From IMG/VR virus record IMGVR_UViG_3300046169_000109, positions 1 through 64,000 of that record: a stretch of 64,000 bases of DNA; one strand, given 5' to 3'. The position numbers and the translations under genes are program-made. The stretch comes from a virus. Below, in pieces: positions 23,023-31,758 of this stretch (the first letter of the stretch is position 1; the number at the start of each line of letters is the position of its first letter). Under the pieces are notes generated by a model. The model did not search any database, had not been told where the DNA came from, and was given only the letters and a program-made list of their open reading frames with translations.

Positions 23023-23269
23023 CGATTCTAAAAGCTGTAGATACCGATTGTTTGGCGGGGAATTCAACAACTCCTTCCGACCAGATATCAGTGCTTGCTT
23101 TATCAAATTCGAAATGCACCCGAAAAATAATATCGGCAGTCATTTCATTTTCTAATGCACACAATCGAACCTGTGGAATTAACTCCTCAGCAATCTCTTT
23201 TGCCTGCAAAGATACAGCGTTTAACATGTCGTTTTCACTAGCCTTTTGAGCTTCTAACCAATCCTTCAT
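22991..23269 (-). CDS. hypothetical protein, 92 aa, lysogeny region
   Basis: Soluble alpha/beta protein of unknown family. A strong SD (GGAGG on the minus strand) precedes the ATG at 23269. It overlaps the HTH gene by 32 bp and forms an operon with it, reading away from the attP region. Confidence 0.6.
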   Translation of the reverse strand: MKDWLEAQKASENDMLNAVSLQAKEIAEELIPQVRLCALENEMTADIIFRVHFEFDKASTDIWSEGVVEFPAKQSVSTAFRIDAEKEEAEKS

Positions 23270-23293
23270 AGTCCCTCCATTTTTGTTGCAGTG

Positions 23294-23310
23294 GTCACAA
23301 AGTCGCTACA
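23294..23310 (+). repeat. integrase arm-type repeat, copy 1 (candidate)
   Basis: GTCACAAAGTCGCTACA, identical to 23515-23531. The two copies flank the tRNA-Leu-like core, as arm-type integrase sites flank attP cores. Confidence 0.55.
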
Positions 23311-23377
23311 TTATGACCATTTCAACGAGTATAACATTGCATCACACCACTGTCAACTTGCTGAATATCAACAACTT

Positions 23378-23417
23378 GCCCGGATGGCGGAATTGGTAGA
23401 CGCGCTGGATTCAAAAT
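23378..23417 (+). other. attP-like core: 5' half of tRNA-Leu (CAA)
   Basis: 40 nt match the 5' acceptor strand, D arm and anticodon arm of a bacterial tRNA-Leu, through the anticodon (TTCAAAA, CAA). The sequence then diverges and no 3' half follows, so this is not a working tRNA. Integrases often use tRNA genes as attB; this is the likely crossover identity block. Confidence 0.65.
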
Positions 23418-23426
23418 TTGATATAA

Positions 23427-23495
23427 AGCACTAGTTGTAGGGGGTTTATGCGAAAACCCTAGACAAAATGCAGAGAAGACACAAAATGTAGTGCT
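23427..23495 (+). promoter_or_regulatory. inverted-repeat leader before the integrase
   Basis: Outer AGCACTA (23427-23433) and TAGTGCT (23489-23495) enclose a GGGTTT-ATGCGA-AAACCC hairpin (23442-23459). The structure ends directly at the ATG, so it could hide the start codon and control integrase translation. Confidence 0.5.
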
Positions 23496-24659
23496 ATGAA
23501 CCACACACCAAGTAGTCACAAAGTCGCTACAGCACTTCGAGCAAAATCGAGAACTGGTACGCGAATCTATAAACGCAGCAAAAATGGAGGCTGGAATTTC
23601 AAGACCAAAGCGAATGGAAAAGTAAGATATTTCCCGCTCGGGATTGATAAGTCCCAAGCACTTGCTTTGGCCGATCAGATACGAGCACATTTAATACTTC
23701 ACCCGTTTCGAGATGTGCAAGCGATGTTTAATAAAAAAGCATTCGCGTTGACCAAGCCTAAACCTCCGACCTTAGGCCAATGTCTTGAGGCCTTAGCCAT
23801 GAATCAAGTATCCGCAGGAATTACCGATACGACCCTGACTGGATATAGACAGGCTATTACTCGGTTGATTAAACAAGTCATCGGAAAAGTTCCGGACGGC
23901 AGTTTTGATCTGTCCCTAATCGACGAGGATTTTATCCGAGAATATAAAAACCAAGCGCTTTCGGGCATTAGGGATGAGTCAAAGATCGCGAGTCGTAAGC
24001 GGACGGTCAACAGTCTCATGCGTCAGGTTAAGGCTGTGTTTGCCCGGCCTAAAATATTCAAGGATTTCGATATGGAGTTTGTCGAATCTATTAGATCTGA
24101 AGAGTTTTACACGAAGCTTAAAAAGCAGTACCGGTTACCACCAGAAAGTCTGATAAGTAAAACTTTTCAGTTATTTGAAGAGTCGGTTGGCGATGTTTAT
24201 ACCATGCTCGGGCTCAGTCTACATTTTGGATTGCGTAGAAACGAGGCGTTTCATTGTCGTAGAGATTGGTTTGATTTAGATGGCGATCGCGCTCGTATAA
24301 CTGTGGCGTCTGACAGAGACTTCAGACCGAAAGGTGGGCACGAAGGTTTTACTCTGGGGAGCAAGGTAATAGCCAAATCAATTCTTAATAAGGCACCGGG
24401 CGACGATCTATTAATTACAACCCGAGCGGATTATGGACGGGTGCTCTTTGACGATTTAATTAAAAAGCTTCGAGCTATTGGCTGGGAAAGATTGAGCCCG
24501 CTGCATGAACTTAGAAAACTGTTTGGTTCTTATATAGCTACAACTGAAGGTATTTACATGTCCCAAAAATTCTTGAGGCATGCTGATGCGAGTACCACTA
24601 ACGACAGCTACGCGGATGTAATGGCCAACGATAAGATAAAAAACTTATGGGCTGCCTGA
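23496..24659 (+). CDS. int: tyrosine recombinase integrase, 387 aa
   Basis: Catalytic residues are seen: R247 (GLRRNE), H337-x-x-R340 (HELR), H362 (FLRHADAST) and nucleophile Y372 (NDSYADV). A phage-type N-terminal core-binding domain spans about 90-190. It would catalyse insertion at the host tRNA-Leu gene. The codons after ATG (MNHTPSS) are made by a CCACACACC box, and codons 7-12 contain the second 17-bp arm-type repeat, so the start overlaps regulatory DNA. No SD. Confidence 0.9.
   Translation: MNHTPSSHKVATALRAKSRTGTRIYKRSKNGGWNFKTKANGKVRYFPLGIDKSQALALADQIRAHLILHPFRDVQAMFNKKAFALTKPKPPTLGQCLEALAMNQVSAGITDTTLTGYRQAITRLIKQVIGKVPDGSFDLSLIDEDFIREYKNQALSGIRDESKIASRKRTVNSLMRQVKAVFARPKIFKDFDMEFVESIRSEEFYTKLKKQYRLPPESLISKTFQLFEESVGDVYTMLGLSLHFGLRRNEAFHCRRDWFDLDGDRARITVASDRDFRPKGGHEGFTLGSKVIAKSILNKAPGDDLLITTRADYGRVLFDDLIKKLRAIGWERLSPLHELRKLFGSYIATTEGIYMSQKFLRHADASTTNDSYADVMANDKIKNLWAA
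23499..23509 (+). promoter_or_regulatory. CCACACACC box at the integrase start
   Basis: AACCACACACC directly follows the ATG (codons 2-5), unlike most others, which precede it. There is no SD. Confidence 0.6.
23515..23531 (+). repeat. integrase arm-type repeat, copy 2 (candidate)
   Basis: Second exact copy of GTCACAAAGTCGCTACA, inside the first codons of the integrase gene. Confidence 0.55.
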
Positions 24660-24773
24660 CCAAATAATCGTTAATTTGATTAGCATAAACATGATGTCTA
24701 GGATTGCTTCGCGCTCTAGAAAAAACATGACCATCACGACAATCCAATAGACTTCGCGTTGGACATTGTGCAT
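24645..24773 (-). CDS. possible small membrane protein, 42 aa
   Basis: The ATG is 2 nt after the stop of the 24776 gene and the frame ends inside the 3' end of the integrase gene. The product is mostly hydrophobic (YWIVVMVMFFL and DIMFMLIKLTIIW). It fills the gap between convergent operons. No SD. Confidence 0.35.
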   Translation of the reverse strand: MHNVQREVYWIVVMVMFFLEREAILDIMFMLIKLTIIWSGSP

Positions 24774-24775
24774 CG

Positions 24776-25456
24776 CTAGAAAGATTTGCCGAGGTTGTAC
24801 CCCACTGCCATTTCACGCATAGCCCATGGATAACCGCTATGGGTAGCTACAAACATTTTTATTTTAAACCTTCTACCTCGCAGATTGGTAAATACTTTTA
24901 CGATCTCTTTGATCGGTCCTTTGTACTGCCCAGAAACTTTGCCTGAATCGTTTTGAATGTATAGCCAAGCATGCCCGATTGAGTTTGTGTGGAATGAAAG
25001 GTCTATTCTATAAACTTCTTTCTCCGCAGATTCAGATCCGAAGTGCATCCAGTTTGTTTCCGCTATCGAAAGGTAGCAGTCTTTAAACCATAAAGGGTTA
25101 GATATAGTCCCTACCCCCGTACTAGCTTCTTCGAAAGGGTTAGATAAATGTTTACCTCGGTACAAAAACGAACCGTCTTTAGTGGCTACGATTCCAGTTT
25201 GTGTATAAGGATCAAAGTTAAGGTTTGTATCGATAGGGTCTGACACCTCTGGAAAGACTGGATCGTTTAAATCAAGCAGGTCAGTTTTTAAAACCTCGTG
25301 GTCTTCTGAAATGCTGTAGATTTCAGAGGAGTTGTCCTTTATAGCGAGAGCGGTGACATCGAGCGGAAAAGGTCCTGCAAGTGAACTAGTCCGTTCGGTA
25401 AAACAGTAGGCTTTATATTTTGACGGTTTGGCCGCAGCTTCAATTGAATCGCTCAT
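24776..25456 (-). CDS. tail-associated structural protein (putative), 226 aa
   Basis: Unrecognised beta-rich protein (RIDLSFHTNSIGHAWLYIQN). It is the last sizeable gene of the late operon, directly after the nozzle-like protein and a small CxxC protein, and overlaps the latter as ATGA. A virion role is inferred only from position. Confidence 0.6.
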   Translation of the reverse strand: MSDSIEAAAKPSKYKAYCFTERTSSLAGPFPLDVTALAIKDNSSEIYSISEDHEVLKTDLLDLNDPVFPEVSDPIDTNLNFDPYTQTGIVATKDGSFLYRGKHLSNPFEEASTGVGTISNPLWFKDCYLSIAETNWMHFGSESAEKEVYRIDLSFHTNSIGHAWLYIQNDSGKVSGQYKGPIKEIVKVFTNLRGRRFKIKMFVATHSGYPWAMREMAVGYNLGKSF

Positions 25457-25608
25457 TTGTATGGAAAGTATTTGTTAAGGGTCGCCTGTCTTCGCTTGCA
25501 ACCTCCGCATTGTCGTATACCTAGCTTGTCGGTTACTTTTTTAATCGAGTCTCCAAGACCTTTTGATTTCTCGGGCTCGGGTTTAGGTTTTTCGTTTTCT
25601 TTGTTCAT
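25453..25608 (-). CDS. small CGGCKRR-motif phage protein, 51 aa
   Basis: Starts MNKENEKPKPEPEKSKGLGD and ends in a CGGCKRRQATLNKYFPY motif. The same motif (GI..CGGCKKR...LNK.FP) recurs in small phage proteins near tail genes. It may bind metal through CxxC. It overlaps its neighbours by 1 bp and as ATGA. Confidence 0.65.
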   Translation of the reverse strand: MNKENEKPKPEPEKSKGLGDSIKKVTDKLGIRQCGGCKRRQATLNKYFPYK

Positions 25609-28583
25609 TATTCGCAGTCGCATTGAGTTTTAACGCCCATGTCTGGTCCGATGTATATACAATCTATATCATAATCGAAAGTTATGTCATCGCATGGATC
25701 AGATCCGCCCGACCCGCAATCTGCTTGGCACTCTGCGCAGCTTGAATATGTGCCCATTTGCATACCATCTTCTACACACTCACCGTCTACGCAGTTAAAA
25801 GTAGCCTCTTCTTTCCAGTCTTCGCACTCCTGGAGTGTATCGAAGTCTCCCAAGGCTGACCCTCCATCGCTTACACACTCACAATTTTCTAATATGTACT
25901 TGTGCACGGAACCCGGGTTGTCAGCGCCGGGGCGAACGTCAACAAAGCCCGCTTTTACGGTTATGTATGCTGAATGGTCAGTTACTAAAAGAGTTAGATC
26001 CGTAGGGTTATCTAATGCGCCTCCAACAAGTTGAACCTCTCCTGCAGGCGTACCAAGTCTCTCGGCTTCTGAAGTAGTGTTTAGATGCTTAACATCCCAG
26101 CTAGTAAACCCCCAACCTTCGTTAGCCACCGCGGACACGGTGTAAGCGGATCCATTCATAAAATGTCCGTTATCATTCCTTACGAGAATACCTGGATAAT
26201 ATACAGAATTAAGATGCCCGTTCCTCCCACCAATTTGAATTTCCTGGGCTCCAACATTGTGCGACACACCACTTTTTTGACCTGTAGTCCCATAGTTTCT
26301 AATTTCTTCAACGGTGATTAAACCTCCAGGATCGCTGTACCCGAGATCATCACCTTGCCAACCTTTAAACTCGTTAGAATTAGTATTTTCCTCAGATATT
26401 TCTACGACTATATATTTACTGTTGGCGTCAGGGGTAAAGTCATCCTCCTCTTCAATTATAGATGCGTCTAAATTTGTAGGTCCTAAGTAAGGAGGTACGG
26501 GGTTGTCAGACCACATAATGTCTACTTGAGCATTCTGATTAAAGTGCAGCCCTTCTATATGCGTTCCGTAGTACCAACGGTTTGTGCTATCCCAGTAAGG
26601 ATCGTTACCTGGGTTAAATGTTACTTCTTGCGGCACATAAAATTTCTCAAAATATCCTGTTGCACCAACATGATTTGTTTCTGCAGTTACATTTAAAGTA
26701 ATAATGTCCCCCGCACTTGAGTTAAGAGAGTACGCTGTTAAAAACGATCCCGTACTACTAAGAGTAACATTTTCATAAGATGCATAACCTGACTTAGATG
26801 AGAAATTATTAGTCATAACATTCTCAACACGGGCGTTGAACGGGCCAATTTTTTCGATTGCCGACAGCCCTGTAGGCCCTTCATTCGGAGCTAGTATTTC
26901 TACCGCTAAATTTGTAGGTCCGACTTCTGGAGCTAAAACTTCTGCCGCTAAGTTTGTAGGCCCTGCTTCCGGAGGTAAAACTTCGGCGTCTAAATTTGTA
27001 GGTCCTGCTTCCGGAGGGAGAATTTCTACCTGTAAATTTGTAGGTCCAACTTCTGGAGGTAAAACTTCAGCATCTAGATTTGTAGGTCCGACTTCCGGAG
27101 GTAAAACTTCAGCATCTAAATTTGTAGGTCCGACTTCTGGAGGGAGAATTTCTGCATGTAAGTTTGTAGGTCCGACTTCTGGAGGGAGAATTTCTGCCTG
27201 TAAATTTGTAGGTCCTTCTACCGGCTCCAATAATTCAGCCAGCAAGTTTGTAGGTCCAACCTCTGGCGGGAGAATTTCAGCATATAAATTTATAGGTCCG
27301 ACTTCTGGAGGTATGATTGAGGCAGTGAGTTCGACTGGTCCAACCTTTGGAGCTAAAACTTCAGCCTCTAAATTTGTAGGTCCAAACTCTGGCGGAATTA
27401 TTAACGCCTCTAGATTAGTAGGTCCGAAAAACGGGGCTAGTATACGAGCTATTAAATTCCTAGGTGCCCGCAATGGGGTTCTCGGTATTAGGTCAAAAGT
27501 TTTTTTTTCCTCTGACTCTACAAAGAACCAATACATACCGGTCTGCGGAGCGTATACAGCAAAAGACTTAGTAAGATCTGTAGGGTGTTCGTGCTCCCAC
27601 ACACCCTTACTTTTCCAATTAGCCTGATCCTCATCTGCTCTACTTCTTAAATCCTCCGACCCACGACTTGCGGCCTCATCCTTGTATACTTGGCCATCGT
27701 GCCCTACCCAATAAGTCAAAGATCCAGATGCACGGGAAACAACTTTTGAATTTACGGCTGCTGAGAAATTTGTAGCTGGTGCTTGTTCAACACGATATCC
27801 AGTATTTGCTTGGTCTGGAGCTGGTGCATAGAGAAGATGACATCCTTTGTCCGTATGTACTACTACCTGATCTCCACGGGTTGAAAGTGCTGTTATCTTG
27901 CTCGCATTCGAACCTAAAATGTCGACAGTCGAAAGAACGCCTCTGTTATAAGTTGTATCCTCAGTACTGTAAGGAGTATCTCTATATGGAGAGGTTAACC
28001 CAGCAGGTTCTGATATGTATACGGTTAATGGTTTATCTGGATTACCTGCTGCAAAGATTGTTTTTTTAGGGCCTTGTACAAAGAACTGGCATTTTGGAAA
28101 CCTCGACCATTCTTGACTGTATAAACTTTCGTCTGGAAAAACTTCAAAAGTATCGTCTGGGCCTTTACCTACAAATATCGATTCATTACTCCCATCTCCG
28201 ACGGCATAAAGTTTATTACCTATTGGAGTAATATTTGCAGGACCTTCGGTATAAAGCGATGGATCTTCAAAGATAAATTCTTCCTGTTCAGTGAAATATT
28301 CTAACTCTGTATGCTCGGTCGTTAATAGCGCTATATCGTGTACTTCATTCTGTCGGGATACAAAGACTACGGAATTCCCCAATCCATCATCAGCGGATGA
28401 TATTTTATTTTGGTCGCCATCTGCGACATATTGAACATCTCCGACTTTTTTCCACACAGGACCGCTACGCAAACCGCCCGGCCCATGCGGTAAGCAACCT
28501 TCGACTAAACGAAGGGAGCCGCGATCGGCGTCATCGCGATGCGCTTCGATCCCGGTGAAGGATGGTATCCGGAAAAACCTCAC
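25608..28583 (-). CDS. nozzle/stabilisation-type tail protein with 14-residue repeat region, 991 aa
   Basis: GTG start at 28583. Residues 1-370 look like the beta-propeller tail protein of podoviruses (P22 gp10 / T7 gp12-like): SRQNEVHDIALL, KTIFAAGNPDKPLTVYISEP and YWVGHDGQVYKD blades. Then fourteen 14-residue units GPTNLxAEvLPPEV follow (about 370-570), ending in GPFNARVENV. The C-terminus has Ig-like strands and a Cys-rich region (about 900-990, with CVDGEC, CAECQADC). The repeat and Cys-rich parts are unusual for a nozzle protein and may be a receptor-facing extension. Confidence 0.6.
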   Translation of the reverse strand: MRFFRIPSFTGIEAHRDDADRGSLRLVEGCLPHGPGGLRSGPVWKKVGDVQYVADGDQNKISSADDGLGNSVVFVSRQNEVHDIALLTTEHTELEYFTEQEEFIFEDPSLYTEGPANITPIGNKLYAVGDGSNESIFVGKGPDDTFEVFPDESLYSQEWSRFPKCQFFVQGPKKTIFAAGNPDKPLTVYISEPAGLTSPYRDTPYSTEDTTYNRGVLSTVDILGSNASKITALSTRGDQVVVHTDKGCHLLYAPAPDQANTGYRVEQAPATNFSAAVNSKVVSRASGSLTYWVGHDGQVYKDEAASRGSEDLRSRADEDQANWKSKGVWEHEHPTDLTKSFAVYAPQTGMYWFFVESEEKKTFDLIPRTPLRAPRNLIARILAPFFGPTNLEALIIPPEFGPTNLEAEVLAPKVGPVELTASIIPPEVGPINLYAEILPPEVGPTNLLAELLEPVEGPTNLQAEILPPEVGPTNLHAEILPPEVGPTNLDAEVLPPEVGPTNLDAEVLPPEVGPTNLQVEILPPEAGPTNLDAEVLPPEAGPTNLAAEVLAPEVGPTNLAVEILAPNEGPTGLSAIEKIGPFNARVENVMTNNFSSKSGYASYENVTLSSTGSFLTAYSLNSSAGDIITLNVTAETNHVGATGYFEKFYVPQEVTFNPGNDPYWDSTNRWYYGTHIEGLHFNQNAQVDIMWSDNPVPPYLGPTNLDASIIEEEDDFTPDANSKYIVVEISEENTNSNEFKGWQGDDLGYSDPGGLITVEEIRNYGTTGQKSGVSHNVGAQEIQIGGRNGHLNSVYYPGILVRNDNGHFMNGSAYTVSAVANEGWGFTSWDVKHLNTTSEAERLGTPAGEVQLVGGALDNPTDLTLLVTDHSAYITVKAGFVDVRPGADNPGSVHKYILENCECVSDGGSALGDFDTLQECEDWKEEATFNCVDGECVEDGMQMGTYSSCAECQADCGSGGSDPCDDITFDYDIDCIYIGPDMGVKTQCDCE
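26860..27475 (-). repeat. tandem 42-bp coding repeats (GPTNLxAEVLPPEV)
   Basis: About 14 in-frame 42-bp units with high DNA similarity; several adjacent units differ by few bases. They encode a Pro/Gly-rich 14-residue repeat. Units of this kind can gain or lose copies by slippage or recombination. Confidence 0.8.
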
Positions 28584-28628
28584 CGCCTTATACTCTCCGC
28601 TTTCTCATTGTGTAGCAATCGCTTGGCA

Positions 28629-31600
28629 TTATGAGCATTGATTAATTGTCTCCTCTACCGAGTATGTATGTGGAGTATTATATAACAAAGCACCCATCGG
28701 GTATGTCCCTAACGTTTTAGAGGGATTATTTTGCGGATCCGCCCAACCAAGCCCGGTCCTATCCCAGGCCAAGAGACTTTTATAGTACTGTTGACCCTGA
28801 TGCGCGCCTGAATAAGTCAGATTACGCAAGCTGTTATCGATGTTATCTTCTAGAATTCGAGTATCGGTTTCAAAATTAGTCATATATTTATGACCATAAA
28901 GAGAATCCCCGTATATAGCCATACTCCAACGATTCCAAGTGTATGTACCTCTACCAGCTACGAACTTATTCATTGTAGGGTCTTCCGGATCAATCGTTAG
29001 ATACCTTTGTTCTCCATTTTTGCTTATATAAAGCACCCTATCCTCGTAAATTTCTTCTAAAAGCCAGACATGTTCTATATCATTATGCAGCTTAAGATAA
29101 TGAGTCTCCATGGAAATATTGGAATATTTCATAAAATGACTATATGGGGACAATCCCTTATAAGGATTATCCGTCCATGTAAGTTCAACAAGGCATGCAG
29201 GAACGGTGCCTCCAGGTGTATATGTAAACGAATTAGTTCCGTCAAATCCTTCATATGGATCAATTGTAGTATTACAAAATAGAGGGAGGGAGGGCGGCTT
29301 TGGGGTGCATGAGTTAAATATTCCGAATGCCGAGTAATCTAGATTACCGCTTATTAGAGGATATACAGGGACTTCTTGATTTGGATTAACTTGTGGATTT
29401 GCCCAAGTATTTCCTGAACTAGATCGATCCCAGACCGCGAGACTTTTATAGTAGTTTTGACCCGCAGGTAGATTATCCAAGCTACTGTGGGGGGAATTTT
29501 CTATGATTCGATTACCCGATTTAAAATTACTGACATATTTAAGCCCCCAGGTGGATCCCCCGAGGTGCCCCACACTCCAATGATTCCAAGTGTATGTACC
29601 TTTTAATCCTGCGAATTTATTCATTGTAGAATCGTTCGGATCAATCGTTACAAACCTTTGTTCTCCGTTATTGTTTATATAAAGCACCCTATCCTCGTAA
29701 ATTTCTTTTAAAAACCAGTAGACATGATCATCCCATTCAGCTGAAAATTTATCAAAGTCAGGACTGATGTTTGAGTAATTAGATACACTGTTGGGGTGCG
29801 AAGTGTTGTAATCAGGATTATCCGTCCATGTAAGTTCAACAAGGCACCCCGGAATTACGCCATTAGGTATATACTCGCTCGAGCCCGCATTGTTAGTACC
29901 GTCGAATCCCAAATAAGGGTCGCGAGTAGTATTACAAAATAGAGGGAGGGAGGGCGGCTCTGAACTAGGATCAGGTGCAATGCAATAAGCACTGACATCT
30001 CTTCCACCTGACAGGCCGAACCATCTTAGATTAATAACATCTTCACCCGCAACCGTTCCTGTGTCTCTCCGAATAATATTTTTTTGAAAAGCATACCACA
30101 AAGGGTGCGAGTTAAATATGATCCCCCTGTCTGTCGTCGTACTGTTTGGATCCTTAAGAACGCGCAACGGTTGCCCATCATCAGTATATACATTATCTCC
30201 TGAGATTACATCCATATGATGGTCCTTGAGCTCCTGTGTTACACGGGTAACAGAACTAGCTGACTTACCCCAATAATGTCTACCATCAAAACTTTCCCTT
30301 AATGTGCTACTGTTCTTAGTTAGGTTGGTCGTCCATCCATATTCTTCGGTAAATATATGAGCGCCATAAAATCCGTAGAATATATCACCAATTCGATTTC
30401 CCTGAGCGTCGTAGTATGGTTCAAATGTAGAAAATATAATATCGGTTGATGGATCTCTGAAATTTACTACTCCGGCTGTTAATCCATAGGAGTATGTAAC
30501 TTTTGTTTCGCTATGAACTTTATGAAGTCTCCAAGATATATAATTTCTTTCTCCAAACCATTCGGTCTGCTGACTATCTCCTGGCAATACGATCCCGGTT
30601 TTTGTCTTCCACATAAGATCCCATCCCTTAGGATTCGCGGGTTTATATAAAGTTTCTATTATAGTTTCTGGGATCTTTCCAGGATTTGAGTTCCAAGTGC
30701 TTGGAAAAATACCTCCGCTAAACGCGGTTTTACCCGCACACAAAACTACAAGATTAGTATTGGTTACTGGCTCGGGTAGATCTTCCACCGTTAAATCGGG
30801 ATCGTCATTTATAGCATCCCCAAGTTCATCAAGTAGGTCGTCGTACTCGTTATCTTCTGTGCTTATTGGTTGAGTATTAGAACATCCATTAAGCGAGTTT
30901 TTTTGAAGCTCTAAACCAGAGAGAATAGATTGATCAGTTTCTCCAGGCTTAATCATTGTAACCTCTCTGATAGCTAGTTTCTGAACACCTGCAGAAGTTG
31001 TAACCGAGTAGTAGATTTGGTAAGTTTCACTGACATATGCATCACCGTTAAAAAATACATTGTCAGATGATACACTAATGGACTCCCCACCACTTTCTCT
31101 CTGTACAAATATTTTTAAATCGTAATCAGTCCCCTCAATATTATAGCCTGCGTCTTTGGTAATATGTGAACCGCTTTCTGCATAATCCACCCCTGCATAT
31201 ATAGGTACTGTACCGTCTTCTGGATACTCCACATATAGTCTTGGGCAGCCGTACAATTCAAGCAAGGTCGGGCCTGCTTCTATAATAACCGTTCTAGTAG
31301 CAAACCCTATACGCTTACTATTGGATACCGCGTAGTAGAGGATAGAATAATTTCCTGTTGGTTGGGACGACCAACTATTTTCCTCTACAGAGGACACAGT
31401 TTTAACAGCTAAATTTGACCCCTCGCTACTTAGCTCGTTTGGACGACTAAGGGCATACGCACCTGGATCTACAAATTCTTGGCCCTGAATAATAGTTTCT
31501 ACACTATCTCCATACAGATAGACTATAGGTTCTGGCGAATCATCTAAAGAACCCGCATCAGATACTGTAACTAGCCTAGACTCAGTTATAGATTCAAATG

Positions 31601-31757
31601 GCTCAGGTTTTAAGTGTGTATATGTAATTACATACTCGCCAGGAGTTGTAACATCCACGGTACCGTTTACATATGTGGTAAAACCTTCTTTTCTTGGGGC
31701 TTGTTCCTTATAGTTTCCGCCCTGAGGTACAACAGTTTCGTAATCGTAGTTTGGCAT
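28629..31757 (-). CDS. Ig-like tail or adhesin protein, 1042 aa
   Basis: Residues 1-300 hold several bacterial Ig-like repeats of the DUF5011 kind (TPGEYVITYT, GQEFVDPGAYAL, YAGVDYAESGSHI), as in surface adhesins. The C-terminal half has two tandem copies of about 220 residues, each with PSLPLFCNTT and GFDGTN. A 34-bp stretch is identical at 29266-29299 and 29926-29959, exactly 660 bp apart. It is probably a virion adhesin or fibre. No enzyme motif seen. Confidence 0.6.
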   Translation of the reverse strand: MPNYDYETVVPQGGNYKEQAPRKEGFTTYVNGTVDVTTPGEYVITYTHLKPEPFESITESRLVTVSDAGSLDDSPEPIVYLYGDSVETIIQGQEFVDPGAYALSRPNELSSEGSNLAVKTVSSVEENSWSSQPTGNYSILYYAVSNSKRIGFATRTVIIEAGPTLLELYGCPRLYVEYPEDGTVPIYAGVDYAESGSHITKDAGYNIEGTDYDLKIFVQRESGGESISVSSDNVFFNGDAYVSETYQIYYSVTTSAGVQKLAIREVTMIKPGETDQSILSGLELQKNSLNGCSNTQPISTEDNEYDDLLDELGDAINDDPDLTVEDLPEPVTNTNLVVLCAGKTAFSGGIFPSTWNSNPGKIPETIIETLYKPANPKGWDLMWKTKTGIVLPGDSQQTEWFGERNYISWRLHKVHSETKVTYSYGLTAGVVNFRDPSTDIIFSTFEPYYDAQGNRIGDIFYGFYGAHIFTEEYGWTTNLTKNSSTLRESFDGRHYWGKSASSVTRVTQELKDHHMDVISGDNVYTDDGQPLRVLKDPNSTTTDRGIIFNSHPLWYAFQKNIIRRDTGTVAGEDVINLRWFGLSGGRDVSAYCIAPDPSSEPPSLPLFCNTTRDPYLGFDGTNNAGSSEYIPNGVIPGCLVELTWTDNPDYNTSHPNSVSNYSNISPDFDKFSAEWDDHVYWFLKEIYEDRVLYINNNGEQRFVTIDPNDSTMNKFAGLKGTYTWNHWSVGHLGGSTWGLKYVSNFKSGNRIIENSPHSSLDNLPAGQNYYKSLAVWDRSSSGNTWANPQVNPNQEVPVYPLISGNLDYSAFGIFNSCTPKPPSLPLFCNTTIDPYEGFDGTNSFTYTPGGTVPACLVELTWTDNPYKGLSPYSHFMKYSNISMETHYLKLHNDIEHVWLLEEIYEDRVLYISKNGEQRYLTIDPEDPTMNKFVAGRGTYTWNRWSMAIYGDSLYGHKYMTNFETDTRILEDNIDNSLRNLTYSGAHQGQQYYKSLLAWDRTGLGWADPQNNPSKTLGTYPMGALLYNTPHTYSVEETINQCS
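29266..29959 (-). repeat. 660-bp tandem domain duplication
   Basis: 34-bp identical sequences at 29266-29299 and 29926-29959 mark a 660-bp period; flanking codons are also similar (DPY.GFDGTN, GCLVELTWTDNP). Confidence 0.75.
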
Positions 31758-31758
31758 A

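Noticed and set aside
23378-23500. A functional tRNA-Leu, possibly with a group I intron
   Set aside because: Only the 5' half is present; no complementary acceptor strand or T arm follows within 200 nt, and no intron core features were seen. An attP core explains it better.
26860-27475. CRISPR-like direct repeats
   Set aside because: The repeats are contiguous 42-bp coding units without spacers and keep one frame in a large gene.
26836-27627. A 263-residue plus-strand frame made of GPTSGGK-type units
   Set aside because: It is the antisense reading of the GPTNL repeat region of a minus-strand gene; no start signal and no homology sense.
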